From Legionella bozemanae (GTDB lineage Bacteria > Pseudomonadota > Gammaproteobacteria > Legionellales > Legionellaceae): a stretch of 64,000 bases of DNA. The translations under genes and the position numbers were made by a program. The stretch is taken from contig NZ_LBAW01000010.1 in NCBI RefSeq assembly GCF_001648595.1, positions 99,928 to 163,927 on the forward strand, in the 5' to 3' direction. Position 1 is the stretch's first letter. Every line of letters begins with the position of its first letter. The notes below the pieces were generated by a model. That model was not told the DNA's origin. It saw nothing but the letters and a program-made list of their open reading frames with translations, and searched no databases. Positions 1 to 9,820 of the stretch are shown here, one piece after another.

Positions 1-1379
1 GCGTCTTCCATACGACAGACTCTAATCCCGTCGACAAAACTGCTGTTATGGTTGACTATCTTATCAATTAAAGGATTCTCCAAATACCAGGATTCAGTAA
101 ATGATTTGGTTTTGAGCCAAGATTTTGAACGGCGCAAGGATTCAGAAATCGCTTCTTGCGTAAATGGGGTAACTTGTATGCTTAGTTGTTCAAAGAGATA
201 ATCGATATCCAGCTTTATAGGTCGCAAACGTACGCCCAGTAGCTCCTGGATTTCTAAAAACTGGACATTAGGAATCTCACCCTTCTCTATGGTAACCGCC
301 AAGAAATGTTCTACCATCATCGTAAAATAAGATAGACTCACCTCACGCAAGGTCACATTTTCATCAAAAGCCTGAGTATAATAATTCTTCACATCCTTTG
401 CTGAAACTGAAGGAGTTATCCATGCATCTTTAAGACCTAACTCATACTTTAATAACAAACCACAAAGTCTATTTTTCCTGTGTTTACGCACATGAAGAAA
501 AATGCCTTGCGAGCCCGTACCATCTACTTCTGTCGCGCGAATGGTTGCTTTAGCTGCTTCAGGTTCTGGCGCAAACACAACGCCTCGCTTGCGTTGAATT
601 TTTATCCATGAATCAAACAATTCATGATAATGCTTTGGATACCAATATTTGATTGTCTGCAACCGTGAAAGGGATATAGAAGAAAGCGTCACTAAACTTA
701 TAATTTGATCCAACGTGTGAACAGCAACTTCGCGAACCTCTGCTTTGGGATGCAATAAAATAAGTAAGGCGATATCAGCACCTTCTTCAATGTTGTACAA
801 ATCAGCCATTAGATCGACAAAAAAATCCGCCGGCATGGCATAACTTTGAGCGAAAAAGTTTTCGGCGATTTCAAAAACATTAAGATCAGATAATTCATGA
901 ATTAAATCACGAATCGCATCTAAATGTGAGACAGGTTCGCCTTCAGGAAGCAGCTCCTCTTCATCGCTGGCAAGTTCGTAATAGGCATTTTTTAGATCTT
1001 CGGTCAATTCGACATGTGATTCATAAAAGGAATTTAATACAGGCAGCCAAAAACTCAGTGTATGTTTGCGCAAGTTGATCATTGCGGCTAAGTGATCCAT
1101 CAATTGGACTAATGTTTTTGCAGTAATTTTATTGTTGGATTCTGCCGCACCTTGCAATTGAGCAACACAAATATCTAAAGCAAAAACACAAGCAGAATAA
1201 ACTGAAAGACCTTCATCCAGATTTTCTTCTAAGTTATTGATGATATCAATTAATTTAAAAGCAAGTTCAGGTTGTTGGAAAAATAAAGTATATAACTGGG
1301 GATCTGGCTCCGCATTTTGTTCAATCAGGGTAGCCATTTCAGTAAGTAAGCGGTACAGCTCTGACGAATTACTGGTCAT
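1..1379 (-). CDS. Hypothetical protein, C-terminus cut by window edge
   Basis: An open frame reads from an ATG at 1379 leftwards to base 1 without a stop, giving about 459 residues of an unfinished protein. I do not recognise the family. The sequence is soluble and mostly helical in composition, with an acidic stretch (ELASDEEELLPEGE, about residues 130-143), no signal peptide and no clear membrane segment. Its ATG overlaps the TGA of the upstream thioesterase gene by four bases (ATGA), so the two are probably translationally coupled and in one transcript. The middle region (PKAEVREVAVHTLDQI) has the flavour of a HEAT-type helical repeat, but one such segment is weak evidence. I am confident that it is a real gene; its function is unknown. 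Confidence 0.75.
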   Translation of the reverse strand, partial: MTSNSSELYRLLTEMATLIEQNAEPDPQLYTLFFQQPELAFKLIDIINNLEENLDEGLSVYSACVFALDICVAQLQGAAESNNKITAKTLVQLMDHLAAMINLRKHTLSFWLPVLNSFYESHVELTEDLKNAYYELASDEEELLPEGEPVSHLDAIRDLIHELSDLNVFEIAENFFAQSYAMPADFFVDLMADLYNIEEGADIALLILLHPKAEVREVAVHTLDQIISLVTLSSISLSRLQTIKYWYPKHYHELFDSWIKIQRKRGVVFAPEPEAAKATIRATEVDGTGSQGIFLHVRKHRKNRLCGLLLKYELGLKDAWITPSVSAKDVKNYYTQAFDENVTLREVSLSYFTMMVEHFLAVTIEKGEIPNVQFLEIQELLGVRLRPIKLDIDYLFEQLSIQVTPFTQEAISESLRRSKSWLKTKSFTESWYLENPLIDKIVNHNSSFVDGIRVCRMED

Positions 1380-1759
1380 ATTTTTTTAGGCACCTGTCTT
1401 GGCCTGCGTTCTTCATCAATGGCAACAAAAACAAAAACGCCTTCAGTAACTTGATACGCGTCATTTTGAGTAGCAGGATGCGCCCATACTTCAACACTGA
1501 ATGTCATAGAGGTGTTACCTTGTTTTAGTAAGGTGACATAACAACTAACAAGATCACCTACATGGACTGCTTTTAAAAAACTCATGGAGTGTATGGCCAC
1601 TGTGGCTACTCGTCCCATTGCTAATCTTTTTGCCAATATTCCTGTGGCCAAATCCATTTGCGACACGATCCATCCACCAAATATATCACCATTGGCATTG
1701 GTATCTGCCGGCATTGCTAAAGTCTGGATAGCAAGCTCTCCCTTTGGAGTATTGCTCAT
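1376..1759 (-). CDS. yciA: Acyl-CoA thioesterase, YciA type (hotdog fold)
   Basis: The 127-residue protein matches the YciA/BFIT hotdog thioesterase family in length and motifs. The segment NANGDIFGGWIVSQMD (about residues 21-36) contains the catalytic Asp and the glycine turn of the central helix, followed by the HVGD motif (about 66-69) typical of the second strand. Family members hydrolyse a broad range of acyl-CoA esters in the cytoplasm. The stop codon overlaps the start of the next gene leftwards, and the gene is separated from tex upstream by a 92-bp palindromic repeat. The start at 1759 fits the family N-terminus. Confidence 0.9.
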   Translation of the reverse strand: MSNTPKGELAIQTLAMPADTNANGDIFGGWIVSQMDLATGILAKRLAMGRVATVAIHSMSFLKAVHVGDLVSCYVTLLKQGNTSMTFSVEVWAHPATQNDAYQVTEGVFVFVAIDEERRPRQVPKKI

Positions 1760-1792
1760 GATTCACCATCGTATTTTAGTCTTTGTTCTCTA

Positions 1793-1884
1793 TGTAGCCT
1801 GGGTACAGCAAAGCGGAACCCGGGGATTGAGAAATTTATTCATATCCGGAAACCCGGGTTCCGCTTTGCTGCACCCAGGCTACA
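1793..1884. repeat. Family A palindromic repeat, full copy
   Basis: Two 32-bp arms (1793-1824 and 1853-1884) are inverted copies with a single mismatch. They begin tgtagcctgggt, run through gcaaagcgg and end in acccggg around a 28-base AT-rich centre. The element lies between tex and yciA, both on the minus strand. Related copies occur at 38028, 39752, 44249, 9821 and elsewhere in the window. Transcribed, it would fold into a very long hairpin that could end or process the tex transcript. Confidence 0.9.
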
Positions 1885-1909
1885 ATACTCAATGCTATGT
1901 TAAAAATTT

Positions 1910-4252
1910 TTAATTACGCTTTAACTTAGCTAATGCATCTGCCATTGCTGTATTAAATACCGTTTTTTTAACCGGCTCCACTTTTTTAGCCTCAGGTTTT
2001 TTCCTATGCTCCGTTTTTTTAACCTGAGGAGGCTTTTTCATTTCAGATGTTTTTGCTGGTTTTTTTATTGGTTGACTCACAGGTTCGTCTTCTAATTTCA
2101 TGCTTAAACCAATGCGCTTTCTTTCCTTATCCACCTCAATAACCTTGACCGTCACAATGTCACCGGCTTTTACTATCGTACGTGGATCAGAAATAAATTT
2201 GTTCGTCATTGCTGAAATATGAACCAGCCCATCCTGATGCACCCCAATATCCACAAAAGCACCAAAATTAGTCACATTACTGACAACACCTTCAAGGATC
2301 ATTCCTTCATGTAAATGTTCGATGTCTTCAACACCTTCTTTAAACTGTGCTGTTTTGAACTCTGGCCTAGGATCACGGCCTGGTTTTTCCAATTCACGCA
2401 ACACATCTCTTATAGTAGGCAAACCAAATTGATCATCAATAAAGGCTTCTGCATTCACACTATGTAATATTTCTTTATTGCCGATCAGGTTCTTAATATC
2501 AATTTTCTTGTCTGCAATAATTTTTTCCACTAAAGGATAAGCTTCCGGATGAACACAAGATGCATCCAGTGGATTGTCTCCATTCATAATACGTAAAAAA
2601 CCTGCTGCTTGTTGAAACGCTTTTTCACCCATACGATTTACGTTTTTTAATTCCATCCGGTTTTTAAACGCACCATGCTCATCGCGATAAAGCACAATAT
2701 TTTTGGCCAGAGCTTCATTAAGACCAGAAATATGTGATAACAACGCGGCTGAAGCGGTATTGACATCAACACCTACAGCGTTCACGCAATCTTCTACAAC
2801 GCCATCAAGACAACGAGCTAAGCGAGCTTGATTCACATCATGCTGGTATTGTCCTACCCCGATGGATTTGGCTTCGATTTTGACTAATTCGGCAAGCGGA
2901 TCTTGAAGACGACGGGCGATAGAAACAGCTCCCCTTAAAGTGACGTCCAAATCAGGGAATTCCTGAGAGGCAATTTCTGAAGCGGAATAAACCGATGCAC
3001 CTGCTTCACTTACAATAACTTTTGTCAGTTTTAAATCAGGATACATTTTTATCAAATCAGTAACCAAGCGCTCTGTTTCACGAGAACCTGTTCCATTACC
3101 AATACTGATTAAATTGACCTGATATTTTGCTGCCAATTTAGCCAAATCAGTAATTGCTTGATGCCATTCATTTTGTGGAGCCAGTGGGAAAATAACAGTG
3201 TAATCCAGCAACTTGCCTGTTGCATCAACCACCACCACTTTAACTCCGGTTCTAATTCCAGGATCAAGTCCAATAGTAATTTGTGGGCCTGCAGGTGCGG
3301 CCAGTAATAAGTCGCGTAAATTTCTGGAAAATACTTTTATTGCTTCTTCGTCGGCCATTTCGCGTAAGCGAGTCAGTAACTCCAGCTCCAACTTAGTAAA
3401 TAATTTTATTTTCCAGGTCAGACGTATTGTTTCAAGTAACCAGCTGTCTGCTTTTCTTTGCTTATCCACAATATTGAAATGAGCAGCTAATTTATTTTCA
3501 CCATAGGATAAATCATGCTCAGGTAAAGTAAGGCTCACTTGCAAAACACTTTCTCGCCGTCCACGGAACAAAGCCAAAGCACGATGTGAAGGAATTTTCT
3601 TAATTGCTTCAGAATAATCAAAGTAATCGGAAAACTTATTCACGGCTTCTTTTTTCTTGGAGCTGCCTGTTGATTTGACAATACCATGCTGCCACAAATA
3701 TTCCCGTAGTTCATTAATCAAATCCGCATCCTCAGCAAAATGCTCCATTAATATATGGCGCGCACCTTCTAAGGCTGCTTTTGCATCCTCAATACCGGCC
3801 TCAGGATTAATAAATTGCACCGCTTGTTCTTCAGGATCCAGCTCAGGGTTGTTCCATAAAGCCTGCGCTAATGGATCTAAGCCTGCTTCTATGGCAATTT
3901 GCGCCTTTGTACGACGCTTTGGTCTGAAGGGCAAATATAAATCCTCAAGACGAGTTTTGGTGTCTGCTGCTAAAATACTCTTTTCAAGTTCTGGAGTTAG
4001 TTTCTCTTGCTCTCGGATAGACTGCAAAACTACAGCGCGACGTTCATCCAGTTCACGCAAATAAAGCACGCGCTCATCAATAAAACGTAATTTTATATCA
4101 TCTAGTCCTTCAGTAGCTTCCTTGCGGTAACGAGCAATGAAAGGAATTGTTGCCCCTTCATTGAGCAGACGAATGGCTGCTTCTACCTGCGCTGGTTTAA
4201 CTTTAATCTCTTGCGCAATAATTGCAGCTAATCTCAACATCTCTTGAGTCAT
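1910..4252 (-). CDS. tex: Tex-family RNA-binding transcription accessory protein
   Basis: At 780 residues this is a full-length Tex protein. The N-terminus ([25 protein letters not shown]) is the typical Tex_N helical region. The centre has the YqgF/RNase H-like domain ([10 protein letters not shown], about residues 330-340), followed by helix-hairpin-helix segments ([36 protein letters not shown]). A C-terminal S1 domain is marked by [17 protein letters not shown] lysine-rich tail with repeated PKKT/EKKP-like stretches follows and is longer than in many homologues. The family binds RNA and affects transcription; its exact role is not settled. The gene is separated from glmS upstream by a degraded palindromic repeat. 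Confidence 0.95.
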   Translation of the reverse strand: MTQEMLRLAAIIAQEIKVKPAQVEAAIRLLNEGATIPFIARYRKEATEGLDDIKLRFIDERVLYLRELDERRAVVLQSIREQEKLTPELEKSILAADTKTRLEDLYLPFRPKRRTKAQIAIEAGLDPLAQALWNNPELDPEEQAVQFINPEAGIEDAKAALEGARHILMEHFAEDADLINELREYLWQHGIVKSTGSSKKKEAVNKFSDYFDYSEAIKKIPSHRALALFRGRRESVLQVSLTLPEHDLSYGENKLAAHFNIVDKQRKADSWLLETIRLTWKIKLFTKLELELLTRLREMADEEAIKVFSRNLRDLLLAAPAGPQITIGLDPGIRTGVKVVVVDATGKLLDYTVIFPLAPQNEWHQAITDLAKLAAKYQVNLISIGNGTGSRETERLVTDLIKMYPDLKLTKVIVSEAGASVYSASEIASQEFPDLDVTLRGAVSIARRLQDPLAELVKIEAKSIGVGQYQHDVNQARLARCLDGVVEDCVNAVGVDVNTASAALLSHISGLNEALAKNIVLYRDEHGAFKNRMELKNVNRMGEKAFQQAAGFLRIMNGDNPLDASCVHPEAYPLVEKIIADKKIDIKNLIGNKEILHSVNAEAFIDDQFGLPTIRDVLRELEKPGRDPRPEFKTAQFKEGVEDIEHLHEGMILEGVVSNVTNFGAFVDIGVHQDGLVHISAMTNKFISDPRTIVKAGDIVTVKVIEVDKERKRIGLSMKLEDEPVSQPIKKPAKTSEMKKPPQVKKTEHRKKPEAKKVEPVKKTVFNTAMADALAKLKRN

Positions 4253-4317
4253 TTACATCCCCGTAAAACATAAATATATAACAATGGATTACCTCATCCC
4301 TAAACCTTACTGGAATT

Positions 4318-4398
4318 GAACCCTGGGTGAAGGCATTGCCGTAGCCCAGGAATAGAGCATATCGTTGAACCCGTGGATGCTTCTTCCCAGGGTTACAC
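4318..4398. repeat. Degenerate family A palindrome upstream of tex
   Basis: The left part (aaccctgggtgaaggcattg) and the right part (cttcttcccagggttacac) are imperfect inverted copies, and the recognisable element word ccctgggtgaagg is present. The centre has diverged. It fills most of the glmS-tex gap. Confidence 0.6.
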
Positions 4399-4468
4399 AT
4401 TTTTATACTGAAATCGCTCCACTTCTGTATCAGATGAAGGGTGAGTCGTTAAAAAAATCGCCACATTA

Positions 4469-6283
4469 TTACTCAACAGTCACTGATTTTGCAAGATTAC
4501 GTGGCTGATCAACATCTGTACCTTTTACAACCGCAACATGATAAGCCAGTAATTGTAAAGGAATCGTGTAAATGATTGGAGCAACCCATAAACCACAGTA
4601 AGGGACCTTAATCAAACGTGCCCCATTTGCACGCCAACTTTGGGTATCGTCAACAAAAACAAATAACTGCCCCCCTCGTGCACTGACTTCATGTAAATTA
4701 GATTTTAATTTATCCAATAACTCATCGTTAGGAGCAACAGCAACAACAGGCATATTTTCATCAACCAAGGCCAAAGGACCATGTTTCAGCTCCCCAGAAG
4801 GATATGCTTCAGCATGAATATAGGAAATTTCCTTTAATTTCAAAGCACCTTCTAGAGCCACCGGGTATTGTACGCCGCGCCCTAAAAATAAAGCATGTGC
4901 TTTATTAACAAAAAGGGATGCAAGGTCTTCGATTTCCTCGTTCATCTTTAATGCGCGTTCACAGCATGCAGGAAGCTCTTGTAATTGCTTTAACACTTCA
5001 TTTGCCCGATTATCATGGCAAAGCGCTGCAGCTAACATTAAAAAAGCAGCCAGTTGCGTAGTAAATGCCTTAGTAGATGCCACGCCAATTTCTACGCCAG
5101 CACGTGTTAAAAAGACACAATCCGCTTCTCTGACCAAAGTACTTGTTGCCACATTACAAATAGCCAAACTAGCCAAATACTCCATATCTTTTGCTTTTTG
5201 CAAGGCAGCAAGAGTATCTGCGGTCTCACCTGATTGGGAAACGGTGATAAATAAAGTATCTTTGGGTACAACTACATCGCGATAACGATACTCACTCGCA
5301 ATTTCAACCTGCGTCGGCAATCCAGCCAATGATTCTAGCCAATATTTAGCAATCATTCCGGCGTGATAACTGGTGCCGCAAGCAACAATGTGAATTTGCT
5401 TTACCAAAGGAAATATTTGAGAGGCACGCTCTCCAAAACTGGATTTAAGTACCTCAAGGCTATTCACACGACCTTCCAAGGTATCAGTCAGCACTTTAGA
5501 TTGTTCAAACACTTCCTTGAGCATGAAATGTCGATAAGGGCCTTTACTCACGGTTTCAGCATCGCTCGTTAAAGGATGAAGCGGGCGCTCAACAAATGAT
5601 TTGGATGAATCATAAATTGCTACACTTTTTGAGGTAATACAAGCGCTGTCACCCTCTTCTAAATAAATCACTGATTGTGCAAAAGATTTTAATGCCAATC
5701 CATCAGAAGCGATAAAATTCTCGCCTATACCCAAGCCTAGAACTAAAGGACTACCTTTACGAACAGCAACAAGTTCCATTGGTCTTTGTTGATGGATAAC
5801 GCCTAAAGCAAACGCACCATCCATTTTTGCAGCTGCGGTTTGTACTGCTTCAAGCAAGTTTTCACTCTGAAGATAATAGTAATGAATTAAATGGGCAGCT
5901 ACTTCAGTATCTGTTTCAGAGGTAAATTGATACCCTTGCATTACTAACTCATGGCGCAAAGTATCATGATTTTCAATAATCCCATTATGCACCAATGCAA
6001 TTTGCCCATGGGATATGTGCGGATGTGCATTTTGTTCTGAAGGCCTACCGTGCGTTGCCCATCTGGTATGCGCAATGCCTGTATTTCCAGCAATAGCTGT
6101 TTCTTGCATAGCATCCGCTAAATTTTGTACCTTCCCCTGAATTCGCACACGTTGTAACAGTTCGTCATTATCGATTACGGCAATACCAGCAGAATCATAA
6201 CCTCTATATTCCAAACGACGTAACCCTTCCAGTAAAATTTTACTGATATCCCTTTCAGACACAGCTCCAATAATCCCACACAT
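4469..6283 (-). CDS. glmS: Glutamine--fructose-6-phosphate aminotransferase (isomerizing)
   Basis: The 604-residue GlmS makes glucosamine-6-phosphate from fructose-6-phosphate and glutamine, the first step towards UDP-GlcNAc for peptidoglycan and LPS. The N-terminus MCGIIGA carries the catalytic Cys of the class II glutamine amidotransferase domain, supported by AHTRWATHG and HNGIIENH. The C-terminal half has two SIS sugar-isomerase domains (ACGTSYHAG; SQSGETADTLAAL) and ends in the conserved KSVTVE. glmU, the later enzyme of the same pathway, lies separately at 31.5 kb. Nothing resembling a GlmS ribozyme was seen in the 259-base upstream gap. Confidence 0.97.
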   Translation of the reverse strand: MCGIIGAVSERDISKILLEGLRRLEYRGYDSAGIAVIDNDELLQRVRIQGKVQNLADAMQETAIAGNTGIAHTRWATHGRPSEQNAHPHISHGQIALVHNGIIENHDTLRHELVMQGYQFTSETDTEVAAHLIHYYYLQSENLLEAVQTAAAKMDGAFALGVIHQQRPMELVAVRKGSPLVLGLGIGENFIASDGLALKSFAQSVIYLEEGDSACITSKSVAIYDSSKSFVERPLHPLTSDAETVSKGPYRHFMLKEVFEQSKVLTDTLEGRVNSLEVLKSSFGERASQIFPLVKQIHIVACGTSYHAGMIAKYWLESLAGLPTQVEIASEYRYRDVVVPKDTLFITVSQSGETADTLAALQKAKDMEYLASLAICNVATSTLVREADCVFLTRAGVEIGVASTKAFTTQLAAFLMLAAALCHDNRANEVLKQLQELPACCERALKMNEEIEDLASLFVNKAHALFLGRGVQYPVALEGALKLKEISYIHAEAYPSGELKHGPLALVDENMPVVAVAPNDELLDKLKSNLHEVSARGGQLFVFVDDTQSWRANGARLIKVPYCGLWVAPIIYTIPLQLLAYHVAVVKGTDVDQPRNLAKSVTVE

Positions 6284-6473
6284 ACTATGCTCCTCGTTTC
6301 AACAACCGCATATGAACGATATATCAATAAAAAAAGGGCAATTATGCCATAAACATTTATAAATCACTAACATGTTCCGTATCGTGAGCTAAGAGGATGA
6401 TACCGCAAATTGTTCCTCTAAAATTAAATGCCAAGAGAAAGGTGCAGATATAATTGAGAGTTCTGCAAAAAGA

Positions 6474-6512
6474 AAACCCGGGCTACGGCAGCGCTTTCAC
6501 CCAGGCGATACT
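6474..6512. repeat. Family A half-element
   Basis: A single right-type arm (aacccgggctacggcagcgctttcacccagg when read in pieces) lies in the gap between plaC and glmS, without a recognisable partner arm. It looks like a remnant of a full family A palindrome. Confidence 0.55.
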
Positions 6513-6542
6513 GGAAAAACTCTTAGCTACTCACAATTCTAT

Positions 6543-7841
6543 TTACTCTATAGGATTTTGACACGTTACATCATATCCATGATATTTCATAGCCTTGCAT
6601 ACTTCAAAAGCAAGCAATCCATGGGCACGTGTACTTGGATGAATTTCATCCCAGAATAAATAACTCTCCGGAGTATCACATACTTGATAGTTCTTGTCTC
6701 CTGCAGCAAAGCTTGCATCCCTATATTGAAGCACTTGTGCATAACGTAATACGTAGTTGTTAGCAAAAGGCGAACTACGGAATGCATCATACATAGGAAG
6801 TTTCACATCAATACACGCTTCTGTAGTGTTAGTAAATCCATAAGTTTCCGGATTTTTTAAAGCACGTTCGAAATAATCGCTCATGTCGATATAGAGAAAA
6901 TTTGCATCAGGGTAAATTTTTGCCCATTCCTGCATACGATTTCGAAGCCTGTCGTTGTGCATATCAATAGCATTATTCAAAACCTCTCTATCAGTGGTTT
7001 GCACTACGCGAGGTGTGTCGCCTATATGAGGCAGTCCCATGATTACAAAGCGACGAGCGCCAGCTTGCATTAATTTCATCACAGCAGAACCCGCACCGGA
7101 TAAAACATTATCAACATAAGTACTCATTACTTCCGTGTTGTAATTATCTTCAAAGAATAAGACATTAATGTAATCATTACTCCCTGAGAAAATAAAAAAC
7201 ACGGTTTCCTTACTTAAAGCTGGGTGTTCTAATAAATAAGCTTGGACAGTTAAACCAAGACTTGGAGGAACCAACTTACCGACGATAAGATTTTTGATTG
7301 TTCCTAATGGATGACGAATCAAATTCCATACCGTTAATTGATAATCATAAGTTGCGGTCCAACTCCCCCCAAACGCACGGTTTAAATAAACTTCTTCATC
7401 CTCTGGGGCAATGGAAAGCATTTTTGCTAAATATTCGTTCCATACCTGGCCATTGGAGAAACGTGCATTCCAATAAGGTTTTCCTGGCAATACAGGAACT
7501 AATTTGATTTTACTAACCAAATTGGCAATATAGGGTGCCAATTGATTATCAAAAAAATCGGTAACTATGGCGATACCTGAATCCAAAACCATTTGCGGTA
7601 CATAATATTCTTCGGCAAACTCAACCATTTTATTGAGAACAAATATTTTAAAAGGAGCGACTAAAAAAGCGGGATCTTCTTCCTGGCGTAAACTTTTAAG
7701 TAAGTGAGTGGTATTCCCTGTATCAGACAAGCTGTCGCCAAAAACCACCATAGACTTTACAGGAGTGGCGGCAAAACTTATGAACGGGACAAATAAACAA
7801 AGGATTAAGAACCAACGCAACTTCCGAATGTACTGGGCCAT
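6543..7841 (-). CDS. plaC: GDSL lipase/acyltransferase, PlaC-like, exported
   Basis: This 432-residue protein has an N-terminal signal peptide (hydrophobic residues about 10-24, ending FAA) and GDSL-hydrolase blocks: FGDSLSDTG with nucleophile Ser37, the FSGSNDYIN block near 218-226, and WDEIHPS with Asp398/His401. The family hydrolyses phospholipids and lysophospholipids, and PlaC of Legionella also transfers acyl groups to cholesterol. Length and a late Cys pair (Cys343 and Cys388) fit PlaC, where a disulphide-bounded loop is cleaved during activation by the ProA protease. A strong AAGGAG ribosome site (7847-7852, minus strand) supports the start. The paralogues PlaA and PlaD are alternatives, but length and the Cys loop favour PlaC. 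Confidence 0.75.
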   Translation of the reverse strand: MAQYIRKLRWFLILCLFVPFISFAATPVKSMVVFGDSLSDTGNTTHLLKSLRQEEDPAFLVAPFKIFVLNKMVEFAEEYYVPQMVLDSGIAIVTDFFDNQLAPYIANLVSKIKLVPVLPGKPYWNARFSNGQVWNEYLAKMLSIAPEDEEVYLNRAFGGSWTATYDYQLTVWNLIRHPLGTIKNLIVGKLVPPSLGLTVQAYLLEHPALSKETVFFIFSGSNDYINVLFFEDNYNTEVMSTYVDNVLSGAGSAVMKLMQAGARRFVIMGLPHIGDTPRVVQTTDREVLNNAIDMHNDRLRNRMQEWAKIYPDANFLYIDMSDYFERALKNPETYGFTNTTEACIDVKLPMYDAFRSSPFANNYVLRYAQVLQYRDASFAAGDKNYQVCDTPESYLFWDEIHPSTRAHGLLAFEVCKAMKYHGYDVTCQNPIE

Positions 7842-8064
7842 ATTATCTCCTTATAAAATAAAGCCGCAAATGAAAGCAGATAGCTTTGGTATATAACAGT
7901 ATGATCGCTGGTTAGTTTTTGTCAACGCATTTAGTTAATTTTTGCTTCATATTTAAACCAATAAGGCACCTAACCTAGGATGCATTTAATTCACGCCTAT
8001 TGATTAAATTCTGTGTAAATGGTAATTTTTGCCGAATATTTTTGTTTCTCTTTTAGGTAGTACA

Positions 8065-8829
8065 ATGGAAAAAATAGTAATCGCTGCATTTTATAAATTT
8101 GTTTCTTTGGAAAATTTTGAAACAATGCGCGAACCTTTGCTTGCTAAAATGCATGAAATCAAAATTAAAGGTACCATTATATTAGCCTCTGAGGGAATCA
8201 ATGGAGGGTTTGCCGGTACTCGTGAACAAATGGATCTATTTTATCAATTCATTCGCCAGGATGAACGTTTAGCCGATTTAAAGTTTAAAGAAACTTTTGA
8301 TAATGAAAACCCATTTGAAAAATCTAAAGTGAAACTTCGCAAAGAAATTGTAACTATGGGCATCAAAAATGTTGACCCTTTAAAATCTGCAGGAACCTAT
8401 TTAAGCCCTGAAGAATGGAATGAATTAATTCAAGATCCCGATGTGGTGTTAATCGATACCCGTAATGATTATGAATTTGAATTAGGTACATTCAAAAACG
8501 CCATCAATCCCAGCACCGAAAATTTTAGAGATTTTCCGGAGTATGTGCGTGAACATTTACTTGATAAAAAAGATAAAAAAATTGCAATGTTTTGTACGGG
8601 TGGGATACGCTGTGAGAAATCCACTGCTTACTTAAAAGACCTGGGTTTCAAAAATGTCTATCATTTGTATGATGGCATTCTCAATTATATTGAACAAATG
8701 CCCCAAGAAAAATCGCTCTGGGAAGGGCAATGTTTTGTTTTTGATAACCGAGTAGCAGTTGATGCTCAATTAAATCGAGTCTATCCTCAATTACCACTGG
8801 ATTACAAACATGATCGCAACAAAGAATAA
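8065..8829 (+). CDS. trhO: tRNA uridine(34) 5-hydroxylase, rhodanese domain (TrhO/YceA)
   Basis: The 254-residue protein has the TrhO layout: an N-terminal ferredoxin-like domain ([19 protein letters not shown]), a rhodanese domain with [19 protein letters not shown], and the active-site loop [10 protein letters not shown]. The family hydroxylates U34 in tRNA during cmo5U formation. I start it at the ATG at 8065, which gives the usual family N-terminus [12 protein letters not shown]; an in-frame TTG at 8029 only adds non-conserved residues. It is divergent from plaC and lies three bases upstream of smpB, so trhO-smpB-bcp form an operon. Confidence 0.92.
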   Translation: MEKIVIAAFYKFVSLENFETMREPLLAKMHEIKIKGTIILASEGINGGFAGTREQMDLFYQFIRQDERLADLKFKETFDNENPFEKSKVKLRKEIVTMGIKNVDPLKSAGTYLSPEEWNELIQDPDVVLIDTRNDYEFELGTFKNAINPSTENFRDFPEYVREHLLDKKDKKIAMFCTGGIRCEKSTAYLKDLGFKNVYHLYDGILNYIEQMPQEKSLWEGQCFVFDNRVAVDAQLNRVYPQLPLDYKHDRNKE

Positions 8830-8831
8830 AT

Positions 8832-9308
8832 ATGACAAATAAAAAACAATCCGATTCGACCATTGTGTTGAACCGCAAAGCAGGCTTTAACTATTTTATT
8901 GAGGATCAATACGAGGCAGGTTTAGTGCTTGAAGGTTGGGAAGTTAAAAGTTTACGCGCAGGAAAAATAAATCTGTCAGATGCACATATCATTATTAAAT
9001 ACGGCGAGGCCTTTTTACTTGGTGCCCAGATTCAACCACTCATAACCGCTTCGACACATTCTATTCCTGATCCAACACGTACACGCAAGTTATTATTGAA
9101 TAAAAAAGAATTGAACCAACTCATCGGTAGTGTCGAACGCCAAGGCTATACTATAGTTCCCCTTTCTTTATATTGGAAAAAAAATAAAGTCAAAATAAAA
9201 ATAGCTCTGGCCAAAGGTAAAAAAGAGCATGATAAGCGAGACTCCATTAAAGATCGTGAATGGCAAAGAGACCGTTCGCGCATTATGAAAAAAACAGGGA
9301 GAGAATAA
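8832..9308 (+). CDS. smpB: SsrA-binding protein SmpB
   Basis: The 158-residue protein is full length for SmpB, the tmRNA partner that rescues stalled ribosomes. Visible family motifs are [30 protein letters not shown] near the N-terminus (quoted here only as a motif region), the NLSDAHI and [11 protein letters not shown] segments that contact tmRNA, and the basic C-terminal tail [17 protein letters not shown]. The stop codon shares one base with the bcp start (TAATG). No tmRNA gene was seen nearby. Confidence 0.97.
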   Translation: MTNKKQSDSTIVLNRKAGFNYFIEDQYEAGLVLEGWEVKSLRAGKINLSDAHIIIKYGEAFLLGAQIQPLITASTHSIPDPTRTRKLLLNKKELNQLIGSVERQGYTIVPLSLYWKKNKVKIKIALAKGKKEHDKRDSIKDREWQRDRSRIMKKTGRE

Positions 9309-9760
9309 TGAATATAGGTGAATCCGTACCCGATTTTGCATTCACAGCAACGAATGGACTCAATGCTCGTTTGAGCGATTATCGAGGGCAATATGTAGTT
9401 CTTTATTTTTATCCTAAAGATGCAACCCCAGGATGTACTACAGAAGGGCAAGACTTTCGAGAGGCATATCCTCAGTTCCAAGAATTAAATACCCAGATAT
9501 TTGGCGTTTCCCGCGACAGTTTAAAATCGCATGAAAATTTTAAAGCCAAGCAAAGCTTTCCTTTCGAACTCATTAGCGATCAGGACGAACAATTATGCCA
9601 AGTGTTTGATGTGATTAAAATGAAATCCATGTACGGCAAGCAAGTTCGCGGCATTGAACGCAGCACTTTTATCATTGACCCTCAAGGAAAATTAAGCAAG
9701 GAGTGGCGCAAAGTGAGTGTTAAAGGACATGTAGACGAAGTACTCAGTGCATTAAAATAA
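9308..9760 (+). CDS. bcp: Thioredoxin-dependent peroxiredoxin, Bcp/PrxQ type
   Basis: The 150-residue protein reduces hydroperoxides. It contains the Prx motif YPKDATPGCTTEGQDF with peroxidatic Cys43 and the FGVSRDS segment. The resolving Cys that many Bcp proteins carry five residues later is Gln48 here; the only other Cys is Cys97. The enzyme may therefore be a one-Cys type or resolve through Cys97. The ATG at 9308 overlaps the smpB stop and gives the normal N-terminus [10 protein letters not shown]; a longer in-frame start lies inside smpB and is unlikely. Confidence 0.93.
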   Translation: MNIGESVPDFAFTATNGLNARLSDYRGQYVVLYFYPKDATPGCTTEGQDFREAYPQFQELNTQIFGVSRDSLKSHENFKAKQSFPFELISDQDEQLCQVFDVIKMKSMYGKQVRGIERSTFIIDPQGKLSKEWRKVSVKGHVDEVLSALK

Positions 9761-9820
9761 AAATTTTATTCTTGACTGAATCTTCTCCCCTAAGCAGAAT
9801 GAAAGAAGCAATCAAATAAT

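Noticed and set aside
1584..1913. Plus-strand 109-codon frame across yciA and the first palindrome
   Set aside because: It is antisense to a clear thioesterase gene and continues through repeat arms (VQQSGTRG ... LLHPGYN).
4203..4400. 65-codon minus-strand frame upstream of tex
   Set aside because: It runs through the degraded family A palindrome and overlaps the tex start. No ribosome site or conserved features.
8029..8064. TTG start extending TrhO by twelve residues
   Set aside because: The extension is not conserved in the family, and ATG 8065 gives the expected N-terminus.
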